Origin: Brucella pseudintermedia
GTDB lineage: Bacteria; Pseudomonadota; Alphaproteobacteria; Rhizobiales; Rhizobiaceae
Length of the DNA stretch: 64,000 nucleotides
Reading direction: 5' to 3'
Assembly (NCBI RefSeq): GCF_008932435.1
Contig: NZ_WBWE01000006.1
Coordinates: 1-64,000, forward strand
Of this stretch, positions 54,209 through 64,000 are shown one piece after another. Each line of letters begins with the position of its first letter. The stretch's first letter is position 1. The notes beneath the pieces are model-generated. The model was not told the origin of the DNA. It made no database searches and worked only from the letters and a program-made list of their open reading frames with translations. The position numbers were made by a program, and so were the translations under genes.

Positions 54209-55822
54209 ATGGCAGTCAGTGCTAACAGGCTGGAGCTTCTGCAGATCGCCGACGCGGTCGCACGCGAGAAGTCGATCGACCGCGAGATCGTTCTTGCGGC
54301 CATGGCCGATGCGATTCAGAAGGCGGCGCGTTCGCGTTACGGCCAGGAAAGCAACATCCGCGCGGACATCAATGCGAAGTCCGGTGAGATCAAGCTGCAG
54401 CGCCTGCTCGAAGTCGTTGAACATGTCGAGGATTACGCGACGCAGATTTCGCTCTTCACCGCCCGTGATCGCAACCCGGACGCGCAGATCGGCGATTTCA
54501 TTGCCGACCAGCTTCCGCCGATGGATTTTGGCCGTATTGCCGCGCAGTCGGCAAAGCAGGTCATCGTGCAGAAGGTGCGCGAAGCCGAGCGTGACCGTCA
54601 GTATGACGAATACAAGGATCGTGTTGGCGAAATCGTCAACGGCACCGTGAAGCGCGTCGAATACGGCAATGTGATCGTCGATCTCGGTCGCGGCGAAGCC
54701 ATCGTGCGTCGTGACGAACTGATCCCGCGTGAAGCTTTCCGTTATGGCGACCGCATTCGCGCCTATGTCTATGACGTGCGCCGCGAACAGCGCGGCCCGC
54801 AGATTTTCCTGTCGCGCACCCATCCGTCCTTCATGGCGAAGCTTTTCACCATGGAAGTGCCGGAAATCTACGACGGCATCATCGAAATCAAGTCGGTTGC
54901 CCGCGATCCGGGTTCCCGCGCCAAGATCGCGGTTGTGTCGCGTGACGCTTCCATCGATCCGGTCGGCGCCTGCGTCGGCATGCGCGGCTCCCGCGTTCAG
55001 GCCGTCGTCGGTGAGCTGCAGGGCGAAAAGATCGACATCATTCCGTGGTCGCCGGATGCGGCTTCCTTCATCGTCAACGCGCTCCAGCCCGCTGAAGTTG
55101 CCAAGGTTGTTCTCGATGAAGATGCCGAACGTATTGAAGTTGTCGTCCCGAATGACCAACTATCACTTGCAATCGGTCGTCGCGGCCAGAATGTGCGTCT
55201 GGCTTCCCAGCTCACTGGCTGGGATATCGACATCCTGACGGAAGACGAAGAATCCGAACGTCGCCAGAAGGAATTTGCCGAACGTTCGACCCTCTTCATG
55301 GAAGCGCTCGACGTGGACGAGATGGTCGGTCAAGTTCTGGCTTCCGAAGGCTTTGCCTCGATTGAAGAACTGGCCTATGTCGAGCCGGGCGAAATCGCCT
55401 CTATCGATGGTTTCGACGACGATACGGCTGGTGAAATCCAGGAACGCGCCCGCGAATATCTGGATCGCATCGAGAGCGAACAGGATGCGCGCCGCAAGGA
55501 ACTGGGCGTCGAGGACGAATTGCGCGAACTGCCGGGCATCACCACGGCTATGCTGGTTGCTGTCGGTGAGGACGGTGTAAAGACGATCGAAGACTTTGCC
55601 GGTTATGCCGTTGACGATCTGGTCGGCTGGCGTGAACGAAAGGACGGCGAAACCGTTGCCCATAGCGGTATCTTCTCTCCGTTTGACGTTTCGCGCGTCG
55701 ATGCGGAACAGATGGTGCTGACTGCGCGTTTGAAAGCGGGATGGATCACGGAAGAAGAACTGGCATCGGCTCAGGAAGAAGTCGCCGAAGCAGAAGCCGG
55801 TGAAGAGGAAGCAGCTTCCTAA
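54209..55822 (+). CDS. nusA: Transcription termination/antitermination factor NusA
   Basis: The 537-residue protein binds RNA polymerase and nascent RNA. Domains in order: the N-terminal polymerase-binding domain (1-125), S1 (about 135-200; [25 protein letters not shown]), two KH domains (about 200-345; [25 protein letters not shown] and [22 protein letters not shown]), then C-terminal helix-hairpin-helix repeats (about 365-500) and an acidic tail. AAGGAG precedes the ATG. A long structured spacer follows before the ylxR-like gene. Confidence 0.97.
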   Translation: MAVSANRLELLQIADAVAREKSIDREIVLAAMADAIQKAARSRYGQESNIRADINAKSGEIKLQRLLEVVEHVEDYATQISLFTARDRNPDAQIGDFIADQLPPMDFGRIAAQSAKQVIVQKVREAERDRQYDEYKDRVGEIVNGTVKRVEYGNVIVDLGRGEAIVRRDELIPREAFRYGDRIRAYVYDVRREQRGPQIFLSRTHPSFMAKLFTMEVPEIYDGIIEIKSVARDPGSRAKIAVVSRDASIDPVGACVGMRGSRVQAVVGELQGEKIDIIPWSPDAASFIVNALQPAEVAKVVLDEDAERIEVVVPNDQLSLAIGRRGQNVRLASQLTGWDIDILTEDEESERRQKEFAERSTLFMEALDVDEMVGQVLASEGFASIEELAYVEPGEIASIDGFDDDTAGEIQERAREYLDRIESEQDARRKELGVEDELRELPGITTAMLVAVGEDGVKTIEDFAGYAVDDLVGWRERKDGETVAHSGIFSPFDVSRVDAEQMVLTARLKAGWITEEELASAQEEVAEAEAGEEEAAS

Positions 55823-55839
55823 GAAGCGTGCGGGAACAA

Positions 55840-55896
55840 GAGAGCCGCGTGGCTTCTTACGTCTGGAGCGATTCAGGCGTAAGCTGTGCGGCTCTC
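55840..55896 (+). other. Large stem-loop after nusA
   Basis: A 9-bp outer stem GAGAGCCGC/GCGGCTCTC (55840-55848 with 55888-55896) encloses an internal loop and a 10-bp inner stem (55856-55865 with 55874-55883, one G-T pair) with an eight-base loop. There is no T-run, so an RNA processing or stability role is more likely than termination. Confidence 0.65.
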
Positions 55897-56040
55897 GCAA
55901 TTAGGCTCTGAAAAATAGCCGTCGTGCATCTGAATGGATCGGTCAGTCCGGCCTTTGGGGAACGGTTCTGGCATTTGCCGCATTGGACTGAAAAATGCGT
56001 CAGGATTTTCGGAAAGCGCGATGTGTTGATTCAATGGTTT

Positions 56041-56080
56041 AGAGCGTCCTTTGTGCGTTTATGAGAACGCGTGACGCTCT
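56041..56080 (+). other. Second stem-loop upstream of the ylxR-like gene
   Basis: An 8-bp stem AGAGCGTC/GACGCTCT (56041-56048 with 56073-56080) encloses a 5-bp stem GCGTT/AACGC. No T-run follows. Confidence 0.55.
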
Positions 56081-56183
56081 GACGGGTTGTGGTAGGGCTT
56101 TTGCTCTGGTACAGCGCCCGCGTTGCGTCCGATGTGCGGGCAGACCGCGATATGGCAAGACGGGAGTTCGCGTGGAGCAGGAT

Positions 56184-56786
56184 ATGAATGACAGAACCTG
56201 TATCGTCACGCGCGAAAGCGGTTCTGCCGATGACATGATCCGGTTCGTGGCCGGTCCCGATGGGGCCGTAGTACCGGATTTGAAACGGAATCTGCCGGGA
56301 AGGGGATGCTGGGTGAAGGCCGAGCGCCGCCTGGTGGATGAGGCGGTCAAGCGCAAGCTTTTTGCGCGGGCGCTAAAGGAAGGTGTAACGCCGCAGGCGG
56401 ATCTTGGCGCGCTGGTTGACCAGCTGCTGACGAAATCTGCTCTCGGCAGCCTGGCTCTGGCTCGCAAGGCGGGAGCCGTGGTGTCGGGCTCGACCAAGGT
56501 GGATCAGGCGATCCGGACCGGGACAGCCGCCATGGTATTGCACGCAAAGGAAGCCGCCGCCGACGGCGTGCGCAAGCTGGATCAGGCTCGCCGTGCCGTA
56601 GTGCATCTGGATGGTCCGGAGATCCCATCTTTCTCTCTTTTTACAGGAGAAGAAATGGATTTGGCATTTGGGGGCGGAAATGTGATACATGCAGCCGTAC
56701 TTAAAGGAAAGGCGGCAGCCGGGTTCGTAAAGCGGGCGCTTATATTGCATCGCTATCGCGGTGAAAGCGCATCGGACTCGGAGTAG
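56184..56786 (+). CDS. YlxR (DUF448) plus L7Ae-like RNA-binding fusion protein
   Basis: The 200-residue protein joins two RNA-binding modules found as separate ylxR and ylxQ genes in Bacillus. Residues 1-75 are DUF448/YlxR (RTCIVTRESGSADDMIRFV, then LPGRGCWVKAERRLVDEAV). Residues 85-190 resemble the L7Ae/YlxQ fold (LGSLALARKAGAVVSGSTKVDQAI). The fusion is the normal form in alphaproteobacteria, and the position between nusA and infB is conserved. ATG at 56184 has GGAGCAGGA ahead; an in-frame ATG 41 codons upstream adds no conserved sequence. Confidence 0.88.
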   Translation: MNDRTCIVTRESGSADDMIRFVAGPDGAVVPDLKRNLPGRGCWVKAERRLVDEAVKRKLFARALKEGVTPQADLGALVDQLLTKSALGSLALARKAGAVVSGSTKVDQAIRTGTAAMVLHAKEAAADGVRKLDQARRAVVHLDGPEIPSFSLFTGEEMDLAFGGGNVIHAAVLKGKAAAGFVKRALILHRYRGESASDSE

Positions 56787-56928
56787 GGTGCAACTCTGGA
56801 GGGGTTTGGCAGGCCCCGGATGGGATTGCACGTTGAAACGGATGACTGGAGCTTTATCCAACATGACCGGGTCGCGTTGGATAATGCTCGAGTAGAGCGG
56901 CCGGAGCCGCGAAGGAAACGGAAACGTA

Positions 56929-59808
56929 ATGAGCGATAAAACGAACGACGACAAGACGCTGAGCGTTAATACGAAGAAGACGCTGACCATGAAGCGGCCA
57001 GGCGTCGAGCAGAGCACCGTGCGCCAGAATTTCAGCCACGGCCGCACGAAGGCTGTCGTCGTTGAAACGAAGAAGCGCAAATTCTCGCGGCCTGACGAGA
57101 AGCCGGAAGTAGAATCGGCGGCTCCACGGCCTGCAACTCCTGCACCGGCGGCTCCTGCGTCTGCAACGCCCGCACCGGCACAGCCCGCGCAGCCTGCCCA
57201 GGCTGCACAGCCCGCTCCGGCAGGTCGTGCGCCGGCAGCCCCGGCGCCAAAACCGGCGGCACCTGCTGCTTCGGTGACGAAGCCGCATGTCGCGCAGCAG
57301 CGACCGACGCAGCAGCGTCCCGGTGGCCAGCAGGCACAACGCCCACGCCCGTCCGACCGTTCCGGCATGGTTCTGAACACGCTGTCGCGCTCCGAAATGG
57401 ATGCACGCCGTCGTGCGCTCGAAGAAGCGCAGGTTCGTGAGGTTGAGGAACGCGCACGTGCCGCCGAGGAGGCCAAGCGCCGCGCCGAGGAAGAAGCGCG
57501 CCGCGCCAAGGAGCGTGAAGAATCTGCCCGTCGTCAGGCGGAAGAGGAAGCCCGCCTCAAGGCAGAGGCAGATGCCCGCCGCAAGGCTGAGGAAGAAGCT
57601 GCCAAGCGCATGCCGCAGTCGGAAGCCCGCACCGAGCGCCGTGATGATGCGCGTCCGGCGCCGCAAGGCAATCGTCCGCAGCAAGCCGGCCGCCCACAGG
57701 GGAACCGTCCGCCGCAAGGTGGCCGTCCGCAACAGGGCGGACCGCGTCCGGCGCCAAGCCTCGTCGATGCTGCTCCTATCCCCGGCAAGCCGCTTCCGCA
57801 GAGCCAGCTCCGCAAGCCCGGCCAGTCGGATGACGATGATGATCGTCGTGGCGCAGTCCGTCGCGGCGCTCCCGCGAAGCCGGAAGTGCGTGCGCCGAAA
57901 GCCACCAAGGGCGAGGATGATCGCCGCCGTGGCAAGCTGACGCTCACCAGCAACCTCGAAGAGGAAGGCCGGTCGCGTTCGCTTTCCGCGATGCGCCGTC
58001 GTCAGGAAAAGTTCAAGCGTTCGCAGATGCAGGAAACGCGCGAAAAAATTTCGCGTGAAGTCACCATTCCTGAAACCATCACGCTGCAGGAACTGGCCCA
58101 GCGTATGGCGGAGCGCTCCGTCGATATCATCAAGTACCTGATGAAGCAGGGCCAGATGATGAAGCCGGGCGACGTCATCGATGCCGATACCGCGCAGCTA
58201 ATCGCCGAAGAATTCGGTCATACCGTGAAGCGCGTTGCCGAATCCGACGTTGAAGAAGGTATCTTCAACGTGGAAGACAATCAGGCTGCCATGGTTTCGC
58301 GCCCGCCGGTCGTGACCATCATGGGCCACGTCGACCACGGCAAGACCTCGCTTCTCGATGCCATTCGTCATGCCAATGTCGTGTCGGGCGAAGCGGGCGG
58401 CATCACCCAGCATATCGGTGCTTATCAGGTCGAACAGAACGGCCAGAAAATCACCTTCATCGATACGCCGGGCCACGCCGCATTTACCGCAATGCGTGCC
58501 CGCGGTGCGCAGGCTACCGATATCGCCATTCTGGTGGTTGCGGCTGACGACAGCGTGATGCCGCAGACGATTGAATCGATCAACCACGCTAAGGCGGCGG
58601 GTGTTCCGATCATCGTGGCGATCAACAAGATCGATAAGCCGGCTGCCGATCCGCAGAAGGTTCGCACGGCCCTGCTGCAGCACGAAGTCTTCGTGGAATC
58701 GATGGGCGGTGAAGTGCTCGACGTCGAAGTGTCGGCCAAAAACAAGATCAACCTCGACAAGTTGCTCGATGCTGTTCTGCTTCAGGCTGAAATGCTTGAT
58801 CTGCAGGCCGATCCGACCCGTACCGCCGAAGGTGTGGTTATTGAAGCCCAGCTTGATCGCGGTCGCGGTTCCGTTGCTACCGTTCTTGTTCAGAAGGGCA
58901 CGCTGCATCCGGGCGACATTCTGGTCGCAGGCAGCGAATGGGGCCGCGTGCGCGCCTTGGTCAACGACCGTGGCGAGCATGTCAAGGAAGCCGGTCCGGC
59001 AATGCCGGTCGAAATCCTCGGCCTTCAGGGAACGCCGCAGGCAGGTGACCGCTTTGCCGTGGTTGCCAATGAAGCCAAGGCCCGTGAAATCGCTGAGTAC
59101 CGCCAGCGTCTGGCGCGCGACAAGGCGGTTGCACGCCAGTCGGGTGCGCGCGGTTCGCTCGAGCAGATGATGAACCAGCTTCAGGTTTCGGGCACGAAGG
59201 AATTCCCGCTCGTCATCAAGGGCGACGTTCAGGGTTCCATCGAAGCGATCAGCAATGCGTTGGACAAGCTCGGCACGGACGAAGTTCGCGCCCGCATCGT
59301 CCATTCGGGCGCAGGCGGCATCACGGAAAGCGACGTGTCGCTGGCCGAGGCCTCCAATGCCGCGATCATCGGCTTCAACGTCCGCGCCAACAAGCAGGCA
59401 CGCGACGCAGCCGACCAGCAGGGCATCGAAATTCGCTACTACAACATCATCTATGATCTCATCGATGACGTTAAGGCAGCGATGTCGGGTCTTCTGTCGC
59501 CGGAACGCCGCGAAACCTTCCTTGGCAATGCGGAGATTCTCGAAGTCTTCAACATCACCAAGGTCGGCAAGGTTGCCGGTTGCCGTGTCACCGAAGGCAA
59601 GGTCGAGCGCGGCGCAGGCGTCCGCCTCATCCGCGACAACGTGGTTATTCACGAAGGCAAGCTCAAGACGCTCAAGCGCTTCAAGGACGAAGTGTCGGAA
59701 GTTCCGGCCGGTCAGGAATGCGGCATGGCGTTCGAGAACTACGACGACATTCGCGCGGGCGATGTCATCGAAGCCTTCCGCGTCGAACACGTTTCGCGCA
59801 CGCTTTAA
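56929..59808 (+). CDS. infB: Translation initiation factor IF-2
   Basis: The 959-residue GTPase brings initiator tRNA to the 30S subunit and promotes subunit joining. The N-terminal 450 residues are variable: a Pro/Ala-rich part (about 60-125), a charged Glu/Arg/Ala helix (about 155-225) and a Gly/Pro/Arg/Gln-rich part (about 230-300). The conserved IF2_N segment ([25 protein letters not shown]) follows. The G-domain has GHVDHGKT (Gly466), DTPGHAAFT and NKID (Asn566). The C-terminal domains are complete. A terminator follows. Confidence 0.98.
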   Translation: MSDKTNDDKTLSVNTKKTLTMKRPGVEQSTVRQNFSHGRTKAVVVETKKRKFSRPDEKPEVESAAPRPATPAPAAPASATPAPAQPAQPAQAAQPAPAGRAPAAPAPKPAAPAASVTKPHVAQQRPTQQRPGGQQAQRPRPSDRSGMVLNTLSRSEMDARRRALEEAQVREVEERARAAEEAKRRAEEEARRAKEREESARRQAEEEARLKAEADARRKAEEEAAKRMPQSEARTERRDDARPAPQGNRPQQAGRPQGNRPPQGGRPQQGGPRPAPSLVDAAPIPGKPLPQSQLRKPGQSDDDDDRRGAVRRGAPAKPEVRAPKATKGEDDRRRGKLTLTSNLEEEGRSRSLSAMRRRQEKFKRSQMQETREKISREVTIPETITLQELAQRMAERSVDIIKYLMKQGQMMKPGDVIDADTAQLIAEEFGHTVKRVAESDVEEGIFNVEDNQAAMVSRPPVVTIMGHVDHGKTSLLDAIRHANVVSGEAGGITQHIGAYQVEQNGQKITFIDTPGHAAFTAMRARGAQATDIAILVVAADDSVMPQTIESINHAKAAGVPIIVAINKIDKPAADPQKVRTALLQHEVFVESMGGEVLDVEVSAKNKINLDKLLDAVLLQAEMLDLQADPTRTAEGVVIEAQLDRGRGSVATVLVQKGTLHPGDILVAGSEWGRVRALVNDRGEHVKEAGPAMPVEILGLQGTPQAGDRFAVVANEAKAREIAEYRQRLARDKAVARQSGARGSLEQMMNQLQVSGTKEFPLVIKGDVQGSIEAISNALDKLGTDEVRARIVHSGAGGITESDVSLAEASNAAIIGFNVRANKQARDAADQQGIEIRYYNIIYDLIDDVKAAMSGLLSPERRETFLGNAEILEVFNITKVGKVAGCRVTEGKVERGAGVRLIRDNVVIHEGKLKTLKRFKDEVSEVPAGQECGMAFENYDDIRAGDVIEAFRVEHVSRTL

Positions 59809-59818
59809 AAACTATCCC

Positions 59819-59848
59819 GCCGGGCTGTCGAGAGGTGGCCCGGCTTTT
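59819..59848 (+). terminator. Terminator-like hairpin between infB and rbfA
   Basis: A 7-bp stem GCCGGGC/GCCCGGC with a 12-base loop and four T residues starts ten bases after infB. rbfA and truB may therefore be expressed at a lower level, or from a promoter in 59850-59989. Confidence 0.75.
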
Positions 59849-59989
59849 CGTTATCCGGTCCAGAGGGTCTGACTCCCGGCTGGATTGTGGTAAGTTGCGT
59901 ATTATTGCGCCTGCCAATTTGTAGTCATGTTGTCGGACAGTCCTTTGTGGCTGGATGCCGATTGGCGGCTGTTTATCGAGGATATAGCC

Positions 59990-60439
59990 ATGGCACGTTC
60001 TCCAGATCCAAAAGGCTCGGGCGGCCTCTCCCAGCGTCAGCTCCGCGTGGGCGAGCAGGTGCGCCACGCATTGGCGCAGGTGCTTCAGCGCGGAGAAATC
60101 CGCGACGATCTCATTGCCCGCACGGTGATTTCCGTTTCGGAAGTACGCATGTCGCCTGACCTCAAGATCGCGACCTGTTTCATCACGCCGCTCGGCGATG
60201 CCGATACGCAGGCGGTCATCAAGGCGCTGGCGGCGAATGCGAAATTCATTCGTGGTCGTATGGCGCCCAGCCTCAGCCAGATGAAATACATGCCGGAATT
60301 CCGCTTCAGGGCCGATACCAGCTTTGACAATTTTTCCAGGATCGACGCGTTGCTCCGCTCGCCGGAAGTCGCCCGCGACCTGACCCATAATGAAGACGAA
60401 GACGGCGAGGACAAAACCTCCCGCAATGGAGACGAATAA
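59990..60439 (+). CDS. rbfA: Ribosome-binding factor A
   Basis: The 149-residue KH-like protein assists late 30S maturation and cold adaptation. It has [28 protein letters not shown] at the N terminus, [24 protein letters not shown] (about 43-66) and LRFR-like [19 protein letters not shown]. The acidic C-terminal tail is common in this group. The open frame begins 21 codons upstream; ATG at 59990 has GAGG ahead and gives the usual start. truB follows after three bases. Confidence 0.95.
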   Translation: MARSPDPKGSGGLSQRQLRVGEQVRHALAQVLQRGEIRDDLIARTVISVSEVRMSPDLKIATCFITPLGDADTQAVIKALAANAKFIRGRMAPSLSQMKYMPEFRFRADTSFDNFSRIDALLRSPEVARDLTHNEDEDGEDKTSRNGDE

Positions 60440-60442
60440 AGC

Positions 60443-61417
60443 ATGGCAAGACGGGGCAAGAAAAAAGGTCGCCCGATATCCGGCTGGGTCATTTTCGACA
60501 AGCCGAAAGGGATGGGATCGACCGAGGCGGTCTCGAAGATCAAGTGGCTGTTCAACGCCGAAAAAGCCGGTCATGCCGGTACACTCGATCCGCTTGCTTC
60601 CGGCATGTTGCCCATAGCGCTGGGCGAAGCGACCAAGACCGTGCCTTATGTCATGGATGGAACAAAGATTTATCGTTTTACCGTAACCTGGGGTGAGGAA
60701 CGGTCGACCGACGATCTGGAAGGCCAGCCGACCAAGACCTCGGATAAGCGCCCGACGCGCGCGGAAATCGAAGCATTGCTGCCGAACTATACCGGCGTCA
60801 TTTCACAGGTTCCGCCGCAGTTTTCGGCAATCAAAATCGATGGCGAGCGCGCCTACGACCTCGCCCGTGAAGGTGAAACGGTCGAAATCCCGTCCCGCGA
60901 AGTCGAGATCGACCGTCTGGAGATCGTCGGCGTTCCGGATGCCGACCGTACCGAATTCGAAGTTGAATGCTCCAAGGGCACCTATGTGCGCTCGCTGGCG
61001 CGCGACATGGGGCGCGATCTCGGCTGCTACGGTCATATTTCGGAGCTGCGTCGCATTGAAGTTGCCCCGTTCACGGAAGAGGATTCGGTGACGCTGGCGG
61101 AACTGGAACAGGCATGGCCGCCGCTGCCGCCGAAGGATGAGGACGGCAATGTCATTGAGCCGGCTCCGCGCCGCGATTTTTCGGCGATTGACGCATTGGT
61201 CATTGATACGGGTGCTGCCCTTGACTGCTTGCCGCAGGTGCCCTTGACCGACGATCAGGCGCAGCGCGTGCGTCTGGGCAATCCGGTAATCTTGCGCGGG
61301 CGCGACGCGCCTTTGGAAGCGGATGAAGCCTGCGTCACCACACGCGGAAAACTGCTCGCCATCGGCTATATCGAGCACGGGCAATTCAAGCCGAAGCGGG
61401 TTTTCACAACCGGCTGA
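60443..61417 (+). CDS. truB: tRNA pseudouridine-55 synthase TruB
   Basis: The 324-residue enzyme converts U55 of tRNA to pseudouridine. The catalytic Asp is residue 49 in [29 protein letters not shown] at the start, [22 protein letters not shown] (about 128-149) and [20 protein letters not shown] (about 173-192) are TruB motifs. A C-terminal PUA-like tail is present. It lies three bases after rbfA. Confidence 0.97.
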   Translation: MARRGKKKGRPISGWVIFDKPKGMGSTEAVSKIKWLFNAEKAGHAGTLDPLASGMLPIALGEATKTVPYVMDGTKIYRFTVTWGEERSTDDLEGQPTKTSDKRPTRAEIEALLPNYTGVISQVPPQFSAIKIDGERAYDLAREGETVEIPSREVEIDRLEIVGVPDADRTEFEVECSKGTYVRSLARDMGRDLGCYGHISELRRIEVAPFTEEDSVTLAELEQAWPPLPPKDEDGNVIEPAPRRDFSAIDALVIDTGAALDCLPQVPLTDDQAQRVRLGNPVILRGRDAPLEADEACVTTRGKLLAIGYIEHGQFKPKRVFTTG

Positions 61418-61541
61418 TGTTTCGTTGGAAGCTGCCGGTGAGGCGGCAAATTGAATTGAGGCTGGTATTCGTGCCAATTTTGCACTATATGCCCCTCATC
61501 GATCATGCGTAAAAGCATGTCAATCGTGTAAATGGCCCGCG

Positions 61542-61576
61542 CTGGACGACATCCCGGCCCGGGCGTCTGGTTTTTC
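61542..61576 (+). terminator. Terminator-like hairpin just upstream of rpsO
   Basis: The stem CTGGACG/CGTCTGG (61542-61548 with 61564-61570, two G-T pairs) carries an inner CCC/GGG stem and is followed by five T residues. It ends 24 bases before the rpsO ATG. It may end the truB transcript or act as an attenuator for rpsO. Confidence 0.65.
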
Positions 61577-61599
61577 TCTCATCTAGAAAGGGTGTTACG

Positions 61600-61869
61600 A
61601 TGTCGATTACTGCTGAGCGCAAGCAAGCACTTATCAAGGAATACGCCACCAAGGAAGGCGACACCGGTTCTCCTGAAGTACAGGTTGCCGTTCTTTCCGA
61701 GCGTATCGCCAACCTCACCGAACACTTCAAGGGCCACAAGAATGACAATCATTCGCGTCGCGGCCTCCTGAAGCTGGTTTCGCAGCGTCGTCGCCTTCTT
61801 GACTACGTCAAGGGCATTGACGAAGCGCGTTATCAGGCGCTGATCGGCCGTCTCGGCCTGCGCCGTTAA
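61600..61869 (+). CDS. rpsO: 30S ribosomal protein S15
   Basis: The 89-residue protein has the complete S15 pattern: [21 protein letters not shown], then [20 protein letters not shown] and [21 protein letters not shown]15 binds the central domain of 16S rRNA and can repress its own message. AAAGGG precedes the ATG. It is flanked by hairpins, so despite its operon position it seems to have its own control. pnp follows, as in most proteobacteria. Confidence 0.98.
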   Translation: MSITAERKQALIKEYATKEGDTGSPEVQVAVLSERIANLTEHFKGHKNDNHSRRGLLKLVSQRRRLLDYVKGIDEARYQALIGRLGLRR

Positions 61870-61878
61870 GGTTGAAAT

Positions 61879-61913
61879 CGGGCGACGCCTCAAAACGTCG
61901 CCCGTTTGATTTT
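61879..61913 (+). terminator. Rho-independent terminator of rpsO
   Basis: A 9-bp stem CGGGCGACG/CGTCGCCCG with an eight-base loop, followed by T-rich sequence, begins nine bases after rpsO. The next 225 bases to pnp hold no gene I can support; they are the probable pnp leader. Confidence 0.85.
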
Positions 61914-62138
61914 GAATGGGGCTATTCGTGGCCCTTGAAAAACCGGACCGGCGGCATGGTGCCCCCGGATCGGATGCCCGAGAGCCAAACGGCTCACGAC
62001 TGGACCAGTCATGGGGCAGGATTGCAGGCAGTTCGTTTGGTTTTCCGCGAGCTTCCCGTTGTCTTGCCCGTGGCCTGTCCGCCAACCCGGCGTTGCCTTC
62101 AGGCGCTTTTGCGCGGCATTGCCACATGAGGACAAGAT

Positions 62139-64000
62139 ATGTTCAATACCCATAAAGTAGAAATCGAATGGGGCGGTCGTCCGCTTACGCTCGAAACCGG
62201 CAAGATCGCCCGTCAGGCTGACGGCGCTGTTCTCGCAACCTATGGCGAAACCGTCGTTCTGGCGACTGTCGTTTCTGCCAAGGAGCCGAAGCCGGGCCAG
62301 GACTTCTTCCCGCTCACCGTCAACTATCAGGAAAAGACTTACGCTGCCGGCAAGATTCCGGGCGGTTACTTCAAGCGTGAAGGCCGTCCGAGCGAAAACG
62401 AAACGCTGGTTTCGCGCCTGATCGACCGTCCGATCCGTCCGCTCTTCGTCGACGGCTACAAGAATGATACGCAGGTTGTCGTCACCGTCGTGCAGCACGA
62501 TCTGGAAAACGATCCGGACGTCCTGTCGATGGTTGCCGCTTCCGCTGCTCTCACCATTTCCGGCGTGCCTTTCATGGGCCCGATCGGCGGCGCGCGCGTC
62601 GGCTACATCAACGGCGAATATGTTCTGAACCCGAATATCGACGAAATGCCGGAATCGAAGCTCGATCTGGTCGTCGCCGGTACGTCGGAAGCTGTGCTGA
62701 TGGTCGAATCCGAAGCGCAGGAACTTTCTGAAGAAGTCATGCTCGGCGCCGTGGTTTTTGGCCAGAAGGGCTTCCAGCCGGTCATCGACGCGATCATCAA
62801 GCTCGCCGAAGTTGCCGCCAAGGAACCGCGCGACTTCCAGCCGGAAGACTTGTCGGCCCTCGAAGCCAAGATGCTCGCCGTTGTTGAAAGCGACCTGCGC
62901 GACGCTTACAAGATCACCGAAAAGCAGGCCCGTTATGCTGCCGTCGATGCCGCCAAGGCAAAGGCAAAGGAACATTTCTTCCCGGAAGGCGTGGAAGAAA
63001 CCGAAATGTCGCCGGAACAGTTCGCGACCATTTTCAAGCACTTGCAGGCCAAGATCGTTCGCTGGAACATTCTTGATACCGGCAGCCGCATCGACGGACG
63101 CGATCTGAAGACCGTTCGCCCGATCGTGTCCGAGGTCGGCATTCTGCCGCGTACCCACGGCTCGGCCCTGTTCACCCGTGGTGAAACGCAGGCAATCGTC
63201 GTCGCCACCCTCGGCACCGGCGAAGACGAACAAATGATCGATGCCCTGACCGGCACCTACAAGCAGCCTTTCATGCTGCACTACAACTTCCCGCCTTACT
63301 CCGTCGGCGAAACCGGCCGCATGGGTTCGCCGGGCCGTCGCGAAATCGGTCACGGCAAGCTCGCATGGCGCGCAATCCATCCGATGCTGCCTGCCGCCGA
63401 ACAGTTCCCATACACGATCCGCGCTGTTTCCGAGATCACGGAATCGAACGGCTCGTCCTCGATGGCGACCGTCTGCGGCACCTCGCTGGCCTTGATGGAT
63501 GCAGGCGTTCCGCTTGCACGTCCGGTTGCCGGTATCGCCATGGGACTGATCAAGGAAGGCGAACGCTTCGCCGTTCTTTCCGACATTCTGGGTGATGAAG
63601 ATCACCTCGGCGACATGGACTTCAAGGTTGCCGGCACGGAAAACGGCATTACCTCGCTCCAGATGGACATCAAGATCGACGGTATCACCGAAGAGATCAT
63701 GAAGGTTGCTCTGGAGCAGGCCAAGGGCGGCCGCGTGCACATCCTCGGCGAAATGTCGAAGGCTCTGTCGTCGTCGCGCGCTGAACTGGGCGAATTCGCT
63801 CCGCGCATCGAAGTGATGAACATCCCGACCGACAAGATCCGCGATGTTATCGGTTCGGGCGGCAAGGTCATCCGTGAAATCGTGGAAAAGACCGGCGCCA
63901 AGATCAACATCGAAGACGACGGCACGGTGAAGATCGCATCGTCCAACGGCAAGGAAATCGAAGCCGCCAAGAAGTGGATTCATTCGATTGTTGCCGAACC
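62139..64000 (+). CDS. pnp: Polyribonucleotide nucleotidyltransferase, 3' end cut by the window
   Basis: About 620 residues are present; the family usually has around 700. PNPase degrades RNA 3' to 5' using phosphate and belongs to the degradosome. Visible domains: first RNase PH (1-140; [23 protein letters not shown]), a helical linker (about 240-310), second RNase PH (about 320-540; [16 protein letters not shown] and [17 protein letters not shown] with catalytic Asp), and the KH domain ([15 protein letters not shown]). The S1 domain lies beyond the window. AGGAC precedes the ATG. The gene lacks an in-window stop simply because the sequence ends. Confidence 0.97.
   Translation, partial: MFNTHKVEIEWGGRPLTLETGKIARQADGAVLATYGETVVLATVVSAKEPKPGQDFFPLTVNYQEKTYAAGKIPGGYFKREGRPSENETLVSRLIDRPIRPLFVDGYKNDTQVVVTVVQHDLENDPDVLSMVAASAALTISGVPFMGPIGGARVGYINGEYVLNPNIDEMPESKLDLVVAGTSEAVLMVESEAQELSEEVMLGAVVFGQKGFQPVIDAIIKLAEVAAKEPRDFQPEDLSALEAKMLAVVESDLRDAYKITEKQARYAAVDAAKAKAKEHFFPEGVEETEMSPEQFATIFKHLQAKIVRWNILDTGSRIDGRDLKTVRPIVSEVGILPRTHGSALFTRGETQAIVVATLGTGEDEQMIDALTGTYKQPFMLHYNFPPYSVGETGRMGSPGRREIGHGKLAWRAIHPMLPAAEQFPYTIRAVSEITESNGSSSMATVCGTSLALMDAGVPLARPVAGIAMGLIKEGERFAVLSDILGDEDHLGDMDFKVAGTENGITSLQMDIKIDGITEEIMKVALEQAKGGRVHILGEMSKALSSSRAELGEFAPRIEVMNIPTDKIRDVIGSGGKVIREIVEKTGAKINIEDDGTVKIASSNGKEIEAAKKWIHSIVAE

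Larger units (their letters stand above)
55823..56183 (+). other. Structured spacer between nusA and the ylxR-like gene
   Basis: This 361-base gap inside an otherwise tight operon holds two strong stem-loops (55840-55896 and 56041-56080), listed separately. The open frame of the downstream gene extends back to an ATG at 56061 inside the second hairpin, but the conserved protein sequence begins only near 56184. No separate gene was found. Confidence 0.6.

Noticed and set aside
56061-56183. Upstream 41-codon extension of the YlxR-like protein
   Set aside because: The extension is Cys/Arg-rich, starts inside a hairpin and has no family similarity; the ATG at 56184 has a good ribosome site.
58198-59790. 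A 530-codon minus-strand frame
   Set aside because: It is the antisense shadow of infB, with no domain I recognise.
61890-63983. A 697-codon open frame on the minus strand
   Set aside because: It mirrors pnp, whose protein is clearly conserved on the plus strand.

Overview
The window is chromosomal DNA of an alphaproteobacterium of the Hyphomicrobiales. It most likely comes from the Brucella/Ochrobactrum group. This rests on recognising gene order and protein sequence (dnaK-dnaJ-pmtA, pstSCAB-phoU-phoB, miaB-ybeZ-ybeY-corC-lnt-HTH-metK-trmB, rimP-nusA-ylxR-infB-rbfA-truB-rpsO-pnp), not on a database search. The DNA is moderately GC-rich and densely coding. I saw no insertion sequence, prophage, CRISPR array, rRNA or tRNA gene. 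This is mostly core genome with a few accessory-looking genes.

Layout. 1-2.8 kb, minus strand: a DUF2852 membrane protein, a BenE-type transporter and an alpha/beta hydrolase. 3.0-11.1 kb, plus strand, is translation-centred: infC (which must start at a non-ATG codon, best ATT), a small membrane methyltransferase, rpmI-rplT, a degenerate kinase-fold protein, pheS, an ASCH protein, pheT, and a periplasmic protein that resembles cyclohexadienyl dehydratase (PheC) rather than a transport receptor. 11.1-14.8 kb: a divergent TetR regulator/MFS exporter pair, then a nucleotidyltransferase-fold protein and a Gfo/Idh/MocA oxidoreductase.

15-24.5 kb: the chaperone pair dnaK-dnaJ (a heat-shock type promoter precedes dnaK), pmtA for phosphatidylcholine synthesis, an FMN reductase, pyrF, a DUF1330 protein, an SMP-30 lactonase (minus), gshB and a YifB AAA protein. 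24.5-31.5 kb is the most accessory-looking part: a histidine phosphatase, a VOC protein, a bacterial transglutaminase-like protease, a translationally coupled GNAT/C39-peptidase fusion plus RimK-like ATP-grasp ligase, an RlpA-like protein, a YbaN protein and an amino-acid type binding protein. Two CtrA-like sites lie between the protease and the GNAT/ligase pair.

31.7-38.3 kb is the high-affinity phosphate regulon: three Pho-box repeats, then pstS-pstC-pstA-pstB-phoU-phoB. No phoR is present in the window. 38.3-42.4 kb holds a lipoprotein cell-wall hydrolase (CtrA-like site upstream), a small lipoprotein, an M29 aminopeptidase and dps. 42.4-53.3 kb is the tsaB-rimI-plsC-miaB-ybeZ-ybeY-corC-lnt run, a PraR/PhrR-like regulator, metK and trmB. 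53.4 kb to the end is the nusA-infB operon, opened by a strong promoter and an attenuator-like terminator before rimP, and closed by pnp, which runs off the window.

The genes are linked by theme: translation initiation and ribosome maturation (infC, rimP, infB, rbfA, ybeY, rpsO, rpmI, rplT), tRNA charging and modification (pheST, tsaB, miaB, truB, trmB), envelope maintenance (pmtA, plsC-like, lnt, sleB, rlpA) and phosphate homeostasis. Start codons were moved from the longest open frame where a Shine-Dalgarno sequence and family length agreed (GTG, TTG and ATT starts are noted). The items most worth following are the GNAT-C39/RimK gene pair with its CtrA-like sites, the PheC-like gene beside pheST, and a short hairpin repeat with compensatory changes in the leaders of rpmI and pheS.
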